DNA of 64,000 nucleotides from Aquiluna sp. (GTDB lineage Bacteria; Actinomycetota; Actinomycetes; Actinomycetales; Microbacteriaceae), in the NCBI GenBank assembly GCA_028822985.1, contig JAPKCK010000003.1, forward strand, positions 58,046 through 122,045, read 5' to 3'. The notes beneath the pieces were generated by a model. The model was given only the letters and a program-made list of their open reading frames with translations, was not told where the DNA came from and searched no databases. This document shows, in pieces, positions 1-10,953 of the stretch; positions within the stretch are counted from its first letter, which is position 1; the number at the start of each line of letters is the position of its first letter. The position numbers and the translations under genes were made by a program.

Positions 1-99
1 GAAGAAATTGGGTCATTTGCCAGTGTCGAGCAGCTTCTGGAGGTTACGGGTATCGGCAGCAAATTGTTTGAAGACATCAGGGGCTCAATTACTTTGTGA
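1..99 (+). CDS. comEA: ComEA-like helix-hairpin-helix DNA-binding protein, C-terminal fragment (starts outside window)
   Basis: Frame 1 reads EEIGSFASVEQLLEVTGIGSKLFEDIRGSITL*, a typical HhH (VTGIG) C-terminus, directly upstream of comEC. Confidence 0.8.
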   Translation, partial: EEIGSFASVEQLLEVTGIGSKLFEDIRGSITL

Positions 100-1952
100 T
101 TATTTTCGTTGCGGTTGCCTACTGGATGATTCTTTGGGTTACCGCATTGCCTGGGTCCGTGTCTCAGATAAAACTTTCCTATCCACGAATCGAATTTATC
201 GAAGGGCTGAGGGCCGTTTTTCTTTTTCGTGCCCAGGGGGTAAGTCCAGACGCAAAGGCGCTAGTGGGTGGGCTTGCAATTGGTGAGCGAGAGCTCCTGT
301 CTCAAGAGATGGCAGAAAACATGAAAACTCTCTCACTGACTCATCTGGTGGCGGTATCTGGCGCAAATCTGGCCATAATCATGGGAGTCGTATATTTACT
401 TACGGCCACCTTTGGGCTCGCAAGAAACATTAGATTTATATCCGCTCTTTTGGTCATGGTCGCTTACGTTCTGGTGGTGGGTCCGGAGTCGAGTGTGCTG
501 AGGTCGGCCACAATGGCAACTTTTGTTGCAGTAGGTCTATGGCTTGGCAGGGGAACAAAGCCAATAATCTCATTGGCTTGGGCTGTTATTTTTTTGCTGG
601 CTGTCGATCCAGGCTTGGCGACGGATTTTGGCTTCGCGCTTTCGGCGATTGCTACGGTCGGGCTGTTGACGATGGCCGTCCCAATCTACAAATGGCTCAC
701 CAGCTTTATGCCTCGCCTAATCGCAATTGGCATTGCGGCAAGCTTTTCAGCCCAACTAGCAACGACGCCAGTTTTGTTGATGCTCCAACCGTCGATCCCA
801 ATTTATTCAGTGTTGGCAAATCTCATCGTCGAGCCAGTAGTGGCTCCGGTTACAATTCTCGGAATACTGGCCCTAATCCTTGCCTATCCGCTTCCATTTC
901 TGAGTTCTGCAGTGAGCTACTTGGCCTCGATTGGGACCTGGTGGATAACACTGGTGGCCAACGAAGTATCAGCATGGCCGGCCGCGAGAGTTCATTTTGT
1001 GGCGGGTCCGGCCGGCATCGTCTTGGCTGCGCTTATCGTGCTTTTATGTCTTGGGATTTACCAACCTCGGCTCGTGAAGTATCGAGCCAGCCTCGCTGCC
1101 TCACTGGCCGGGGTATTGCTCTTGTCTGCTTCCTGGTCGACCATCGATCAGATTCGGTTTCAGGGCTTTGACGGCGAGTGGGAGGTGGTCAACTGCGATG
1201 TTGGACAGGGCGATGCGCTCGTAATCAGAAGCCAGGGCGTTGTCGCCCTGATTGATGTCGGAAGGGAACCAGAGCCGTTAGGCGAGTGTCTGGATAATTT
1301 GAAAGTGACTCAGATTGACCTATTGGTCATCACCCACTTCGATGCTGATCACGCGGGTGGAATCTATGGTGCGCTAGATGGGAGAAAAGTAAAAACAGCC
1401 GTTATCTCAGGATTTACTGACGATCGCCCCTTGGTCTCCTTGGTTGCCTCCGCTCTTTCTCGGGCGCGGGTGGAGGTACTAACTGGCTTTGCTGGCATGG
1501 GCGGAAAGCTTGGCGAGCTCAACTGGAAAGTTCTGGCTCCAACTGCGAAGGCCACCGAAGCCAAGGACAGCAATGATGCATCGGTAATAGTGGCTTTCAC
1601 AGGTGAGAGGTATGGCGTACTCGCACTGGGTGACTTGGGGGCTGCCGGTCAAACACGCTTGATGAGGAATGCCGGCGGAGCCTTGAGCGAACTGGCGCAA
1701 TTGCCGCTTTTACTAAAGGTCGCTCACCATGGCTCCGCTGATCAATCAAGTCAACTATTTGAACTTCTTTCTGCTGATGTGGCCATCTTTTCAGTTGGGC
1801 AGAATCCCTACGGGCATCCGACTAAGAAAGCACTGGATCAAGCGACTCTCAGCGGGGCATTAGTAGTGAGAACTGATGAACTTGGCTCTGTCGCCTTTAG
1901 ATTCGAAGAGCAATCATGGAAGATTTCAAGCGCGGGTAAACTAACGGCGTGA
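96..1952 (+). CDS. comEC: ComEC/Rec2 family DNA uptake channel protein
   Basis: 618 aa; competence motif HLVAVSGANLAI and C-terminal metallo-beta-lactamase-like domain (DVGQGDALVI, THFDADHAGG, AHHGS). GTG start overlaps the comEA stop. Confidence 0.9.
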   Translation: MIIFVAVAYWMILWVTALPGSVSQIKLSYPRIEFIEGLRAVFLFRAQGVSPDAKALVGGLAIGERELLSQEMAENMKTLSLTHLVAVSGANLAIIMGVVYLLTATFGLARNIRFISALLVMVAYVLVVGPESSVLRSATMATFVAVGLWLGRGTKPIISLAWAVIFLLAVDPGLATDFGFALSAIATVGLLTMAVPIYKWLTSFMPRLIAIGIAASFSAQLATTPVLLMLQPSIPIYSVLANLIVEPVVAPVTILGILALILAYPLPFLSSAVSYLASIGTWWITLVANEVSAWPAARVHFVAGPAGIVLAALIVLLCLGIYQPRLVKYRASLAASLAGVLLLSASWSTIDQIRFQGFDGEWEVVNCDVGQGDALVIRSQGVVALIDVGREPEPLGECLDNLKVTQIDLLVITHFDADHAGGIYGALDGRKVKTAVISGFTDDRPLVSLVASALSRARVEVLTGFAGMGGKLGELNWKVLAPTAKATEAKDSNDASVIVAFTGERYGVLALGDLGAAGQTRLMRNAGGALSELAQLPLLLKVAHHGSADQSSQLFELLSADVAIFSVGQNPYGHPTKKALDQATLSGALVVRTDELGSVAFRFEEQSWKISSAGKLTA

Positions 1953-2911
1953 CTAATGGACGAACGGTTAGCTGGCATCAGGCCGAGCCTGCCAACCTTG
2001 TCTTGATATCCGGTCCTGAGTCCTACTTTGCATCGCGCGCAACCAGGTTGATAAAGGATAAGTTGCGAGCGAGTCACGAAAATTTAGAGGTAAACGAGGT
2101 TGCCGATGGAGAATATTCCCCAGGCTTGATTTTTAGCTTGGCTTCACCCTCACTGTTTAATGAGCCGCGCCTTGTAATCATTAGCGCCGCCTCCGAGGGC
2201 TTGGCCGAAGATTTAGGGCAGCTGCTAACAGATCCTGCGGAAAATTGCACGATAGTGGTCCGTATTCCTAACCTTGTTGGCCACAATGGCAAACTTAAAA
2301 AGCAACTTTCTGCATCCGCCCTAAACATTTCCTGCGAAGAAGTGAAAAAAGACGCCGATCGGATCGATTTTATAAAGCGAGAATTTCAGAGATTTCAGAC
2401 TCCAGTTGACCAGCCGGCCATTAGGGCTCTGGTGGCTGCCTTCGGTTCAGATATGGGTGAGCTAGGCGCCGCTTGTGATCAATTGGCAAATTCAGGGGCT
2501 TCGAAAGTCTCGCTCGTTGAAGTGGAGCGAACTTTTCAAGGCAGGGTGGAGACAAACGCGTTCAAAATTGCCGATGCTGCGCTGGCGGGTAATGCGGGTG
2601 AGGCTATAAGGCTATTTCGACACGGGTCTGCAACCGGCATTGACAGTGTTGCCCTCACCGCAGCACTTTCTATGAAGATCCGACAGCTAGCCAGGCTTTT
2701 TAATGACAGGAATGCCCCTGCTGCCGCAATTGGAATGCAACCATGGCAGCAGGATCGGGCGATAAAGGAACTAGCCGGCTGGAGCGAGCCTCAACTAATC
2801 GAGCTTGTGCAGCTGGCAGCCCAAACTGATTTCGATGTAAAGGGCGCGAGCAGAGATCCGGAATACTCAATAGAAATGCTCTTATTGGCGATGGCTAAAT
2901 CTGGGCAATAA
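1949..2911 (+). CDS. holA: DNA polymerase III subunit delta
   Basis: Size, position after comEC and before rpsT, and HolA-like sequence (LISGPESYFASRATRLIKDKL). Confidence 0.85.
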   Translation: MTNGRTVSWHQAEPANLVLISGPESYFASRATRLIKDKLRASHENLEVNEVADGEYSPGLIFSLASPSLFNEPRLVIISAASEGLAEDLGQLLTDPAENCTIVVRIPNLVGHNGKLKKQLSASALNISCEEVKKDADRIDFIKREFQRFQTPVDQPAIRALVAAFGSDMGELGAACDQLANSGASKVSLVEVERTFQGRVETNAFKIADAALAGNAGEAIRLFRHGSATGIDSVALTAALSMKIRQLARLFNDRNAPAAAIGMQPWQQDRAIKELAGWSEPQLIELVQLAAQTDFDVKGASRDPEYSIEMLLLAMAKSGQ

Positions 2912-2938
2912 AAAACCGGGCCATCAGCCCGGTTTTTT
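2910..2938. terminator. Bidirectional intrinsic terminator between convergent holA and rpsT
   Basis: Stem ACCGGGC (2915-2921) / GCCCGGT (2927-2933), A-tract on the left and T-tract on the right. Confidence 0.85.
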
Positions 2939-2949
2939 GAAAAAGCTTT

Positions 2950-3210
2950 TTAGAGGCTATTTACCTTCTTGGCAATAGCTGACTTGCGGTTGGCTGCCTG
3001 GTTCTTGTGAATGACACCCTTGCTGACCGCCTTATCAATCTTCTTGTTGGCCCCAACGAGTGCAGCTGCAGCTGCAGCCTTGTCGCCGGCTGTGCTTGCA
3101 TCGCGCACTGCACGGATTGCGGACTTGACTTCGGTCTTAACAGCCTTGTTGCGGTCCTCGGACTTCTGGTTAGTTCCGATGCGCTTTATCTTGGACTTGA
3201 TGTTTGCCAT
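2950..3210 (-). CDS. rpsT: 30S ribosomal protein S20
   Basis: 86 aa [33 protein letters not shown]..., clear bS20. Confidence 0.97.
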   Translation of the reverse strand: MANIKSKIKRIGTNQKSEDRNKAVKTEVKSAIRAVRDASTAGDKAAAAAALVGANKKIDKAVSKGVIHKNQAANRKSAIAKKVNSL

Positions 3211-3345
3211 GTTCTACTTTCTCTGGCCAAAAAATTTTGCGGAGTAAATCTCCGCGAACAAGGCAAAACTCTATCAGTTTGGCTCCTGTCGAGCAAGCAT
3301 CATGGGAGAATGACTTAGTTACATTCATTCATAAACGAGGTTTAT

Positions 3346-5202
3346 TTGTCTCCACGCGCACGGTCTGCTCTCGAGCCGTCTCTCACCGACCAGGATCAAA
3401 TACGCAATTTCTGCATAATTGCCCACATTGATCACGGTAAATCGACCCTTGCAGATCGGATGCTTCAGCTGACTGGAATAGTTGAAGACCGTCAAATGCG
3501 GGCGCAATATTTGGACCGCATGGACATTGAGCGAGAGCGCGGAATCACGATTAAGTCTCAAGCCGTTCGGCTGCCATGGGAGTTTAATAATGAGACTTTC
3601 GCACTAAACATGATTGACACACCCGGCCACGTGGACTTCACCTACGAGGTTTCTAGGTCCTTGGCCGCCTGCGAGGGTGCAGTTTTGCTTGTGGACGCGG
3701 CTCAAGGGATAGAAGCACAGACGCTGGCCAATCTTTACCTAGCGATGGAAAACGACCTGGAGATCATTCCGGTTCTAAATAAAATTGACCTTCCAGCAGC
3801 TCAAACTGAGAAATACGCGGAGGAACTTGCCAACCTGATTGGTGGATCCCCAGATGACTGCTTGAGAGTTTCGGGTAAAACCGGTGTTGGAGTGGAAGAG
3901 CTTCTTGACCGAATCGTTCAGCGAGTGCCTGCGCCAAAGGGTGACATCAATGCTCCTGCCCGAGCAATGATCTTCGATTCTGTTTATGACAGCTACCGCG
4001 GTGTAGTCACCTACGTCAGAATGATTGACGGTCGACTGTCCTCTCGGGAGCAGATCCAGATGATGTCAACCAGGGCAGTGCACGAGCTGTTGGAGATAGG
4101 CGTCATTAGCCCAGAACCAGTAGTCACGAAGGGCTTATCCGCCGGCGAGGTGGGTTATTTGATAACCGGAGTTAAGGACGTGAGGCTGTCAAAGGTCGGC
4201 GACACTGTGACTACTAAAGATAAGCCCGCAACTGCTTCCCTGAAGGGTTATGCCGAGCCAAAGCCCATGGTTTTTTCTGGTATTTATCCCATTGATGGCA
4301 GCGATTACCCAAATCTAAGAGAGGCACTGGACAAGCTCCGTCTCTCCGATGCCTCACTGGTCTACGAGCCGGAAACATCGGCCGCGCTTGGATTTGGCTT
4401 TCGCTGTGGCTTTTTGGGGCTATTGCACCTCGAGATAATTACCGAGCGACTTGAGCGAGAATTCAACCTCTCTCTAATTGCGACGGCTCCATCGGTGGTT
4501 TATCAGGTCACTCGCGAGGACAACACCGAGTTCATAGTCACTAACCCGTCTGAGTTTCCCGAGGGAAAAATAAAGGTAGTGAAAGAGCCGATTGTAAAGG
4601 CCACAATTTTGAGCCCAAAGGACTACGTGGGCACAATCATGGATCTGTGTCAAACCCGTCGCGGGACGATGATTGACATGCAATACCTAGGTGAAGACCG
4701 AGTTCAACTCCGCTATCAGCTTCCGCTAGCTGAAATCGTTTTTGACTTTTTTGACCAGCTAAAAAGCAAGACTCAGGGTTACGGCTCTTTGGACTATGAA
4801 GAAGCCGGCTATCTTCCAGGCGATTTGGTAAAGGTAGATTTGCTACTTCAGGGCGAAAAAGTAGATGCCTTCAGCTCAATTGTTCACAAGGACAAAGCGT
4901 ATGGCCACGGGACAAAAATCACGGCGAAGCTCCGCGAGCTAATACCGAGACAGCAGTTTGAGGTTCCAATTCAAGCGGCGGTGGGCTCAAGAATCATTGC
5001 CCGTGAGAGCGTTCGTGCTGTCAGGAAAGATGTGTTGGCTAAATGCTACGGCGGCGACATAAGCAGAAAACGAAAGCTTCTTGAAAAGCAAAAAGAGGGC
5101 AAGAAGCGAATGAAGATGGTGGGCCGAGTAGAAGTGCCGCAGGACGCGTTTATAAAAGCACTTTCCTCGGACGAGACCTCGAGCACGGAAAAGAAAAAGT
5201 AG
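3346..5202 (+). CDS. lepA: Elongation factor 4 (LepA)
   Basis: 618 aa; [43 protein letters not shown], LepA C-terminal domain. TTG start. Confidence 0.97.
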   Translation: MSPRARSALEPSLTDQDQIRNFCIIAHIDHGKSTLADRMLQLTGIVEDRQMRAQYLDRMDIERERGITIKSQAVRLPWEFNNETFALNMIDTPGHVDFTYEVSRSLAACEGAVLLVDAAQGIEAQTLANLYLAMENDLEIIPVLNKIDLPAAQTEKYAEELANLIGGSPDDCLRVSGKTGVGVEELLDRIVQRVPAPKGDINAPARAMIFDSVYDSYRGVVTYVRMIDGRLSSREQIQMMSTRAVHELLEIGVISPEPVVTKGLSAGEVGYLITGVKDVRLSKVGDTVTTKDKPATASLKGYAEPKPMVFSGIYPIDGSDYPNLREALDKLRLSDASLVYEPETSAALGFGFRCGFLGLLHLEIITERLEREFNLSLIATAPSVVYQVTREDNTEFIVTNPSEFPEGKIKVVKEPIVKATILSPKDYVGTIMDLCQTRRGTMIDMQYLGEDRVQLRYQLPLAEIVFDFFDQLKSKTQGYGSLDYEEAGYLPGDLVKVDLLLQGEKVDAFSSIVHKDKAYGHGTKITAKLRELIPRQQFEVPIQAAVGSRIIARESVRAVRKDVLAKCYGGDISRKRKLLEKQKEGKKRMKMVGRVEVPQDAFIKALSSDETSSTEKKK

Positions 5203-6401
5203 TGTCGGCTAGCTTGCCGCTGGGGCTGCCGTGGCCAGAGTCGAACCTGATACCTCCAAGGTTCGATGAGTCGAAATCCTTTCACGCCTATGTTCACATT
5301 CCGTTTTGCGAATTTAGGTGCGGCTATTGTGATTTCAATACCTACACCGCGAAGGAAATCGGCGGGCTATCCCAGTCAAGTTTCCACGAGTCCCTAATTA
5401 CCGAAATAGATGCCAGTGCGAAGATTCTAAAAAACTCTGGTTATCCGAAGCGAGGTCTTTCGACCCTGTTTTTCGGTGGCGGAACACCATCACTTTTTAC
5501 CAGTAATCAAATTGAGCGCATCATGGCAAGCCTGAGAAATCATTATGGTTTTTTACCGGACATCGAAATAACACTGGAGGCTAACCCCGAATCGGCAAGT
5601 CCTCAGTATTTAGAGCAACTGGCCGCCATAGGAGTAAACAGAATCAGCCTGGGGGTTCAGAGCTTCGATCCAAAGGTTCTAGAGACACTAGAGCGAGTTC
5701 ATGATCCCGACAAGGTTGCCCCAATCTTGAAAGCCGCGGCCGCACTGGGGTTAGAAAGCAGTCTCGATTTGATTTACGGGGCTCCAAACGAGTCTCTTGA
5801 TTCTTGGAAAAATACCGTTGAAATCGCCGCGTCGATGGGCACCAAGCATGTATCTGCCTACTCCCTGATTGTTGAACCGGGAACAAAGCTTGCCAGGCAA
5901 ATCAAGGTCGGCGAATTGCCTGAAACAGATGATGACTTGGACGCGGAGAAGTTTGAAATTGCGGATGAAATCTTTCAGGCCAGTGGTCTTCCTTGGTATG
6001 AGGTTGCCAACTGGGGTAAGCCTTCGAAGCACAACCACGCTTATTGGAGCAGCGCCGATTGGTGGGGCTTTGGTCCGGGAGCCCATTCGCACTTGAGCGG
6101 GAATCGATTTTGGAACACCAAGCATCCCCTCAGTTATCAAAAACAGCTTGCGAACGGCTCGCCAGTTGCAGGAATTGAATACATTGATGCGCGGACGAAC
6201 CTTGAGGAGCGTTTGATGCTTGAACTTCGAACCAGTACTGGGATTCCTACAAAAGTACTGGCCGAACTCGGTATTTTGGACAGCACTATTAATCCGTTTA
6301 TTTTGGACGGAAGCTTGAAAATTGATAACCAAAATCTTGCAGTTACGGCTGCAGGCAGGCTTTTTGTTGATCGCATAGTTCTTCAGCTGCTGACGAACTA
6401 G
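5202..6401 (+). CDS. hemW: Radical SAM coproporphyrinogen III oxidase-like protein / heme chaperone HemW
   Basis: HIPFCEFRCGYCDFNTY radical SAM motif and FFGGGTPSLF. Confidence 0.92.
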   Translation: MSASLPLGLPWPESNLIPPRFDESKSFHAYVHIPFCEFRCGYCDFNTYTAKEIGGLSQSSFHESLITEIDASAKILKNSGYPKRGLSTLFFGGGTPSLFTSNQIERIMASLRNHYGFLPDIEITLEANPESASPQYLEQLAAIGVNRISLGVQSFDPKVLETLERVHDPDKVAPILKAAAALGLESSLDLIYGAPNESLDSWKNTVEIAASMGTKHVSAYSLIVEPGTKLARQIKVGELPETDDDLDAEKFEIADEIFQASGLPWYEVANWGKPSKHNHAYWSSADWWGFGPGAHSHLSGNRFWNTKHPLSYQKQLANGSPVAGIEYIDARTNLEERLMLELRTSTGIPTKVLAELGILDSTINPFILDGSLKIDNQNLAVTAAGRLFVDRIVLQLLTN

Positions 6402-6417
6402 TACTTATTGAATAGAC

Positions 6418-6444
6418 TTGGCACTCATGATAGGTCAGTGCTAA
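6418..6444 (+). promoter_or_regulatory. CIRCE-like operator (HrcA binding site) at the hrcA start
   Basis: TTGGCACTC-N9-CAGTGCTAA, against canonical TTAGCACTC-N9-GAGTGCTAA (two mismatches). Confidence 0.85.
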
Positions 6445-7469
6445 TGATTCCCAACAGATCCCTGGAAGTTCTGCGGGCAATTGTTGAGGATTACATCGCC
6501 TCGAACCAGCCTGTCGGTTCTAAGTCTCTTCTTGACAGACACCCCCTGGGAGTCTCGGCTGCCACAATCCGGAATGACATGGCGCTTTTAGAAGAAGAGG
6601 AGCTAATCACTGCTCCACATACTTCCAGCGGAAGAATTCCGACCGAAAAGGGCTATCGACTGTTCGTGGACAAGCTCGGTGAGATAAAGCCACTTTCGCA
6701 CTCAGAGCGCAGCGCGATAGAGACTTTCTTGGAAGGGGCTACTGACCTGGACGAGATTGTAGAAAGAACTGCTAGATCGCTGTCGACGCTCACAAACACT
6801 TTGGCGCTGGTTCAGTATCCGACCCTTGGCAAGGCCAAGGTTCGCCATGTCGAGCTAATACCTATTGCCGAGCTGAGGCTTCTCGTGATGCTCATTTCTG
6901 ACAAGGGTAGGGTTCAACAAGTTCAGGTGGAACTGAGTGCTCCGGCCGACTTGGATCTTGTTACCGAGTTGCGCGGACGTCTAAACGGAATGCTGGTCGG
7001 CGCAAACTTCACTGATGTTAAGGTGATTTTGGACAAGCTCCCAGCTGAGTTTGCGCCGAGTCGACGAGACTTTGTTGGCAGAGTTGTTTCTCAGCTTCAG
7101 TCTTTGATCGACGCCAATAGAGAAGAACGGCTGGTCTTGTCCGGTACTGCCAATCTAGCCAAACACGATGAAGACTTTGGTGGCGAACTCTCGAGTGTCC
7201 TTGAGGCTATCGAGGAACAAGTTGTGATGCTTCGTTTGATGCAAGAAATGCAGACCGATCAATATGGTGTCGGCCTTAGGATCGGTTCCGAGCTTGGGGT
7301 TGCTGGCGTCCAACATGCGGCAATGATGGCCATCGGTTACGAAAACTCGGGAACCGAATTGGCAAAAATTGGCGTCCTCGGGCCGACGAGAATGAACTAT
7401 TCGGGGAACATAGCGTCGGTTAGAGCCGTCGCAAAATATCTAAGCAATGTACTGGAGGCAAATTCTTGA
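6444..7469 (+). CDS. hrcA: Heat-inducible transcriptional repressor HrcA
   Basis: [58 protein letters not shown] at 6444 fits HrcA N-termini better than the upstream TTG at 6408. Confidence 0.95.
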   Translation: MIPNRSLEVLRAIVEDYIASNQPVGSKSLLDRHPLGVSAATIRNDMALLEEEELITAPHTSSGRIPTEKGYRLFVDKLGEIKPLSHSERSAIETFLEGATDLDEIVERTARSLSTLTNTLALVQYPTLGKAKVRHVELIPIAELRLLVMLISDKGRVQQVQVELSAPADLDLVTELRGRLNGMLVGANFTDVKVILDKLPAEFAPSRRDFVGRVVSQLQSLIDANREERLVLSGTANLAKHDEDFGGELSSVLEAIEEQVVMLRLMQEMQTDQYGVGLRIGSELGVAGVQHAAMMAIGYENSGTELAKIGVLGPTRMNYSGNIASVRAVAKYLSNVLEANS

Positions 7470-8518
7470 GCGATCACTATGAAGTTCTCGGAGTCGCAAG
7501 AGATGCGACCGAGGATCAAATCAAGAAGGCATATCGCAAACTGGCAAGAGAGTTGCACCCTGACATCAACCCTGCCAAGGAAGCCCAGGAGCGCTTCAAG
7601 CTAGTCACGCACGCCTACGAGGTGTTAATTGACAGCGACAGCCGCGCAAGCTACGACGGACGCGGTGCCGAAGGGGTAGGCATCGGAGACATTTTTGATA
7701 GTTTCTTCGGTGGCGGAGGTCAGCGCGGACCTCAGTCCAGGTCGCAAAGGGGTCAAGATGCGCTCTTACGAGTAGACCTAGATCTGAAAGAGGCAGTTTT
7801 TGGTGCCAACAAATTACTGACCATCGACACAGCAATCCTCTGCGAGGTATGCAAGGGCAGCTGCTGCCGCCCGGGAACAAGCGCTCAGACCTGCGATATC
7901 TGCAGAGGATCGGGCCAGATTCAACGTCGGGTGCAGTCATTCATGGGAGCCATGGTCACCACCGCACCATGCGGAACTTGCCGTGGAACCGGCCAAGTGA
8001 TTCCAGATCCCTGCGTAGAGTGCCGAGCCCAGGGCAGAGTCAGAGCCTCAAGAGATCTAGACCTCGATATCCCAGCGGGGGTTTCGGACGGCTTGCGTCT
8101 ACACCTGCCTGGTCAGGGTGAAGTCGGCTTTGGCGGGGGACCAAGTGGGGATATTTACCTTGAAGTTTCAGTCCGTGCAGACCCTACTTTTGGACGGGAC
8201 GGGGATAATTTAGTGGCCGTACTAGAAGTTCCGATTGCAGATGCGGCTCTTGGTTTCGAGACCGAGATTGAGACATTGGATGGGCCTTCGCTAGTTGCAG
8301 TGAAGGCGGGAGCTCAGCATGGTGATGTAATAACCCTCAAGGGTCTTGGGTCAAATAAGCTGCGCGGCCGCGGCCGCGGGGACCTTTTGCTGCAGTTGAA
8401 GGTTTTGACCCCAAACCGAATAGACGGAAAACAAAAAGATCTTTTCAAAAAGCTCAAAGCGCTCCACAAGGATGACTCACCCAGACTGGGCAGCCGTCGG
8501 GCCAGGGGCAGGTTCTAG
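7466..8518 (+). CDS. dnaJ: Molecular chaperone DnaJ
   Basis: J domain [34 protein letters not shown], CxxC zinc-finger repeats, C-terminal domain; directly after hrcA. Confidence 0.95.
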   Translation: MSDHYEVLGVARDATEDQIKKAYRKLARELHPDINPAKEAQERFKLVTHAYEVLIDSDSRASYDGRGAEGVGIGDIFDSFFGGGGQRGPQSRSQRGQDALLRVDLDLKEAVFGANKLLTIDTAILCEVCKGSCCRPGTSAQTCDICRGSGQIQRRVQSFMGAMVTTAPCGTCRGTGQVIPDPCVECRAQGRVRASRDLDLDIPAGVSDGLRLHLPGQGEVGFGGGPSGDIYLEVSVRADPTFGRDGDNLVAVLEVPIADAALGFETEIETLDGPSLVAVKAGAQHGDVITLKGLGSNKLRGRGRGDLLLQLKVLTPNRIDGKQKDLFKKLKALHKDDSPRLGSRRARGRF

Positions 8519-9210
8519 TGCATTGGTTTTATGACCCGAGCATTACCGAGGCATCATCGGCTATCACGGCTTCTGAGCTTGAACACTTCAAGAGTCTTCG
8601 GATAAGAGAGGGGGAGGAGATAGCGGTAACTAATGGCGTCGGGGGAGTGCTCACAGCTACGGTTTCCAACGCTTCAAGCGGCCAGCTAGAACCGAAATCT
8701 TTCCAAATATTATCTAGGCCCACTCCTTCGATACATCTTGTGCAATCTCTTGCTAAGGCAGGCAGGGACGAAGCTGCTCTTCAGACCGCTGTCGAATTAG
8801 GCGCGGCGAGCATAACGCCGCTGCAAGCATCGAGGTCTGTGGTCGAGTGGGGAGCCAAGGCATCAAGAAATCAAGAGCGTTGGAACCAAATCGCTATTTC
8901 CGCAATGAAGCAATCCCAGCAAGCCTTTAGGGCAGAAGTAAAGGTCCTCTCTACCGTCAAGCAACTAAGCCCTATCGGTACAGGTCTTGTGCTTGACCCA
9001 CAGGCTCCAACAAGCATGGTTGGTCTGGAACTAAAGAATGAAGTGACCATCGTCGTGGGACCAGAGGGCGGGTTCGCCAAGCAAGAAATTGACAGCCTTG
9101 GGGCACAGGGATTCTTGGGTGTTCGGCTTGGTGGAACGATACTGCGAACCTCAAGCGCCGGGCCTGCCGCTATTGCAGCAGTGATGGCCCTTTCTGGACA
9201 ATGGAGCTAG
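8518..9210 (+). CDS. rsmE: 16S rRNA (uracil1498-N3)-methyltransferase
   Basis: RsmE signature VGPEGGFAKQEID and LGGTILRTSSAGPAAIAAVMA; follows dnaJ. Confidence 0.92.
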   Translation: MHWFYDPSITEASSAITASELEHFKSLRIREGEEIAVTNGVGGVLTATVSNASSGQLEPKSFQILSRPTPSIHLVQSLAKAGRDEAALQTAVELGAASITPLQASRSVVEWGAKASRNQERWNQIAISAMKQSQQAFRAEVKVLSTVKQLSPIGTGLVLDPQAPTSMVGLELKNEVTIVVGPEGGFAKQEIDSLGAQGFLGVRLGGTILRTSSAGPAAIAAVMALSGQWS

Positions 9211-9218
9211 TGGCTAAA

Positions 9219-9551
9219 ATGAAGACGGAGGAAAACTTGGACTGTATTTTTTGCAAGATAGTCAATGGCGAGATTCCGTCGGAGCTAATTGGTGAGAATG
9301 AGCACGCCATAGCCTTCCTGGACCTCTATCCAAAAGCCCCGGTTCATATTTTGGTGGTTCCCAAGATTCACAGTGAAAATATTCTCCAGTTAGAAAGTTC
9401 TTCTAGCCTCACCGGTCTTTTCGAGCTAATTCGCGAGGTGGCAGCAACGAAAACCGACGGCCAGTTCAAGCTTCAATTCAATACTGGAGAGCGTGAAGGG
9501 CAATCGGTTTTTCACACCCATGCACATGTTCTTAGTCAGCAGTCCGAATAG
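9219..9551 (+). CDS. HIT domain (HINT-like) nucleotide hydrolase
   Basis: CIFCKIVNGEIPSE and HTHAHV histidine-triad motif. Confidence 0.9.
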   Translation: MKTEENLDCIFCKIVNGEIPSELIGENEHAIAFLDLYPKAPVHILVVPKIHSENILQLESSSSLTGLFELIREVAATKTDGQFKLQFNTGEREGQSVFHTHAHVLSQQSE

Positions 9552-10498
9552 TGGCTAAAACGAGCTTTGAAATAAACGGAGTAGCACTCCTGGATCTCTT
9601 GGGCGCACAAGACAAGAACCTAAGGCGAATCGAAGCCGAGCTCCCGGGCTTGGTTATCCAAAATCGGGGAAATGTTTTTAATCTCACGGGCGATCAAGCC
9701 CAGCTGGAGCTCGCCATTGAGGTACTTGATCAGTTGGCGGAAATGATAAAGCAGGGACTGAGCCCAGATCCTCGGGGTGTTACCGAGACGATACGAATTA
9801 TTCAGGAAAATAAAGAACAACCGGCGGCAAAAATACTCGCGGCAAGCACAATAAGCACGCCGGCTAAGACGGTAAGGGCCAAGACCGCGGGTCAAAAGGA
9901 GTACCTAGATGCCATTGATGAAAACACAATCACTTTTGGGATTGGACCCGCGGGCACTGGAAAAACTTATTTGGCGGTAGCAAAGGCCGTTGAGGCTCTC
10001 TACAGAAAAGAAGTTAGTCGGATAATCCTTACTAGGCCAGCTGTTGAGGCCGGAGAAAGGCTTGGTTTCTTGCCTGGGACACTAAGTGAGAAAATCGACC
10101 CCTATCTAAGGCCCTTGTTTGATTCACTTCAGGAGATGCTCGAGCCCGATGTGACAGCGAAGCTCATGGAGGCCGGAGTTATTGAGGTTGCACCCCTCGC
10201 GTATATGCGCGGCAGGACACTAAATGACAGTTTTATTATTCTTGATGAGGCGCAAAACACCACCGGTGAGCAAATGAAAATGTTCCTGACGCGACTGGGC
10301 TTTAATTCCAAGATGGTAGTAACCGGGGACGTGACTCAGGTCGATCTTCCCGGAGGAAAATCTGGTCTCGGAATTGCCCAGACGGTACTGGCCGATGTTG
10401 AGGGTCTTCACGTTCATAAGCTAACCAGCAGAGACGTAGTAAGGCATGAACTCGTAACAAGAATCGTTGAGGCATATGACAGGGCGGCAATCAAGTGA
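9551..10498 (+). CDS. phoH: PhoH family ATPase
   Basis: GPAGTGKTYLAVAKAV, IILTRPAVEAGERLGFLPG, ILDEAQNTT. Confidence 0.93.
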   Translation: MAKTSFEINGVALLDLLGAQDKNLRRIEAELPGLVIQNRGNVFNLTGDQAQLELAIEVLDQLAEMIKQGLSPDPRGVTETIRIIQENKEQPAAKILAASTISTPAKTVRAKTAGQKEYLDAIDENTITFGIGPAGTGKTYLAVAKAVEALYRKEVSRIILTRPAVEAGERLGFLPGTLSEKIDPYLRPLFDSLQEMLEPDVTAKLMEAGVIEVAPLAYMRGRTLNDSFIILDEAQNTTGEQMKMFLTRLGFNSKMVVTGDVTQVDLPGGKSGLGIAQTVLADVEGLHVHKLTSRDVVRHELVTRIVEAYDRAAIK

Positions 10499-10953
10499 GC
10501 GTTGAAATAGCAAATGAATCCGAAATCACCGTCGACACCGAACGAGTACTTGAGCTGGCATATTTTGTTCGGGGAGCACTTAAGCTTCACGAATTAGTTG
10601 ACCTAGGAATTACTTTCGTTGATGAAGGACCTATGACTGACCTTCATATGAAGTGGATGGATGAATCAGGGCCAACTGATGTCCTGAGTTTCCCAATGGA
10701 CGAATTACGTCCCGGTACCGACCGAAACGCTTCACCCGAAGGGGTTTTGGGCGACATAGTCGTTTGCCCGCAGGTTGCCATTACGCAGGCTAAATCGGCT
10801 GGACATGAAGCAATCAATGAAATTTTGCTGCTGGTAACACACGGCATGCTTCATCTAGTCGGATTTGATCACGCAGAGCCGGACGAAGAAAAAGAAATGT
10901 TTGATCTTCAAAAAAGCTTGCTGGCCGATTTCTACGCATTGGAAACTTCTTGA
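10495..10953 (+). CDS. ybeY: Endoribonuclease YbeY (rRNA maturation)
   Basis: HGMLHLVGFDH metal-binding motif; between phoH and corC-like genes. Confidence 0.93.
   Translation: MSVEIANESEITVDTERVLELAYFVRGALKLHELVDLGITFVDEGPMTDLHMKWMDESGPTDVLSFPMDELRPGTDRNASPEGVLGDIVVCPQVAITQAKSAGHEAINEILLLVTHGMLHLVGFDHAEPDEEKEMFDLQKSLLADFYALETS

Noticed and set aside
539-1171. 210-aa alternate-frame ORF within comEC
   Set aside because: Out-of-frame overlap with comEC; composition unlike a real protein.
5751-6332. 193-aa ORF on the minus strand inside hemW
   Set aside because: Shadow ORF antisense to a well-supported gene; no recognisable motifs or RBS context.
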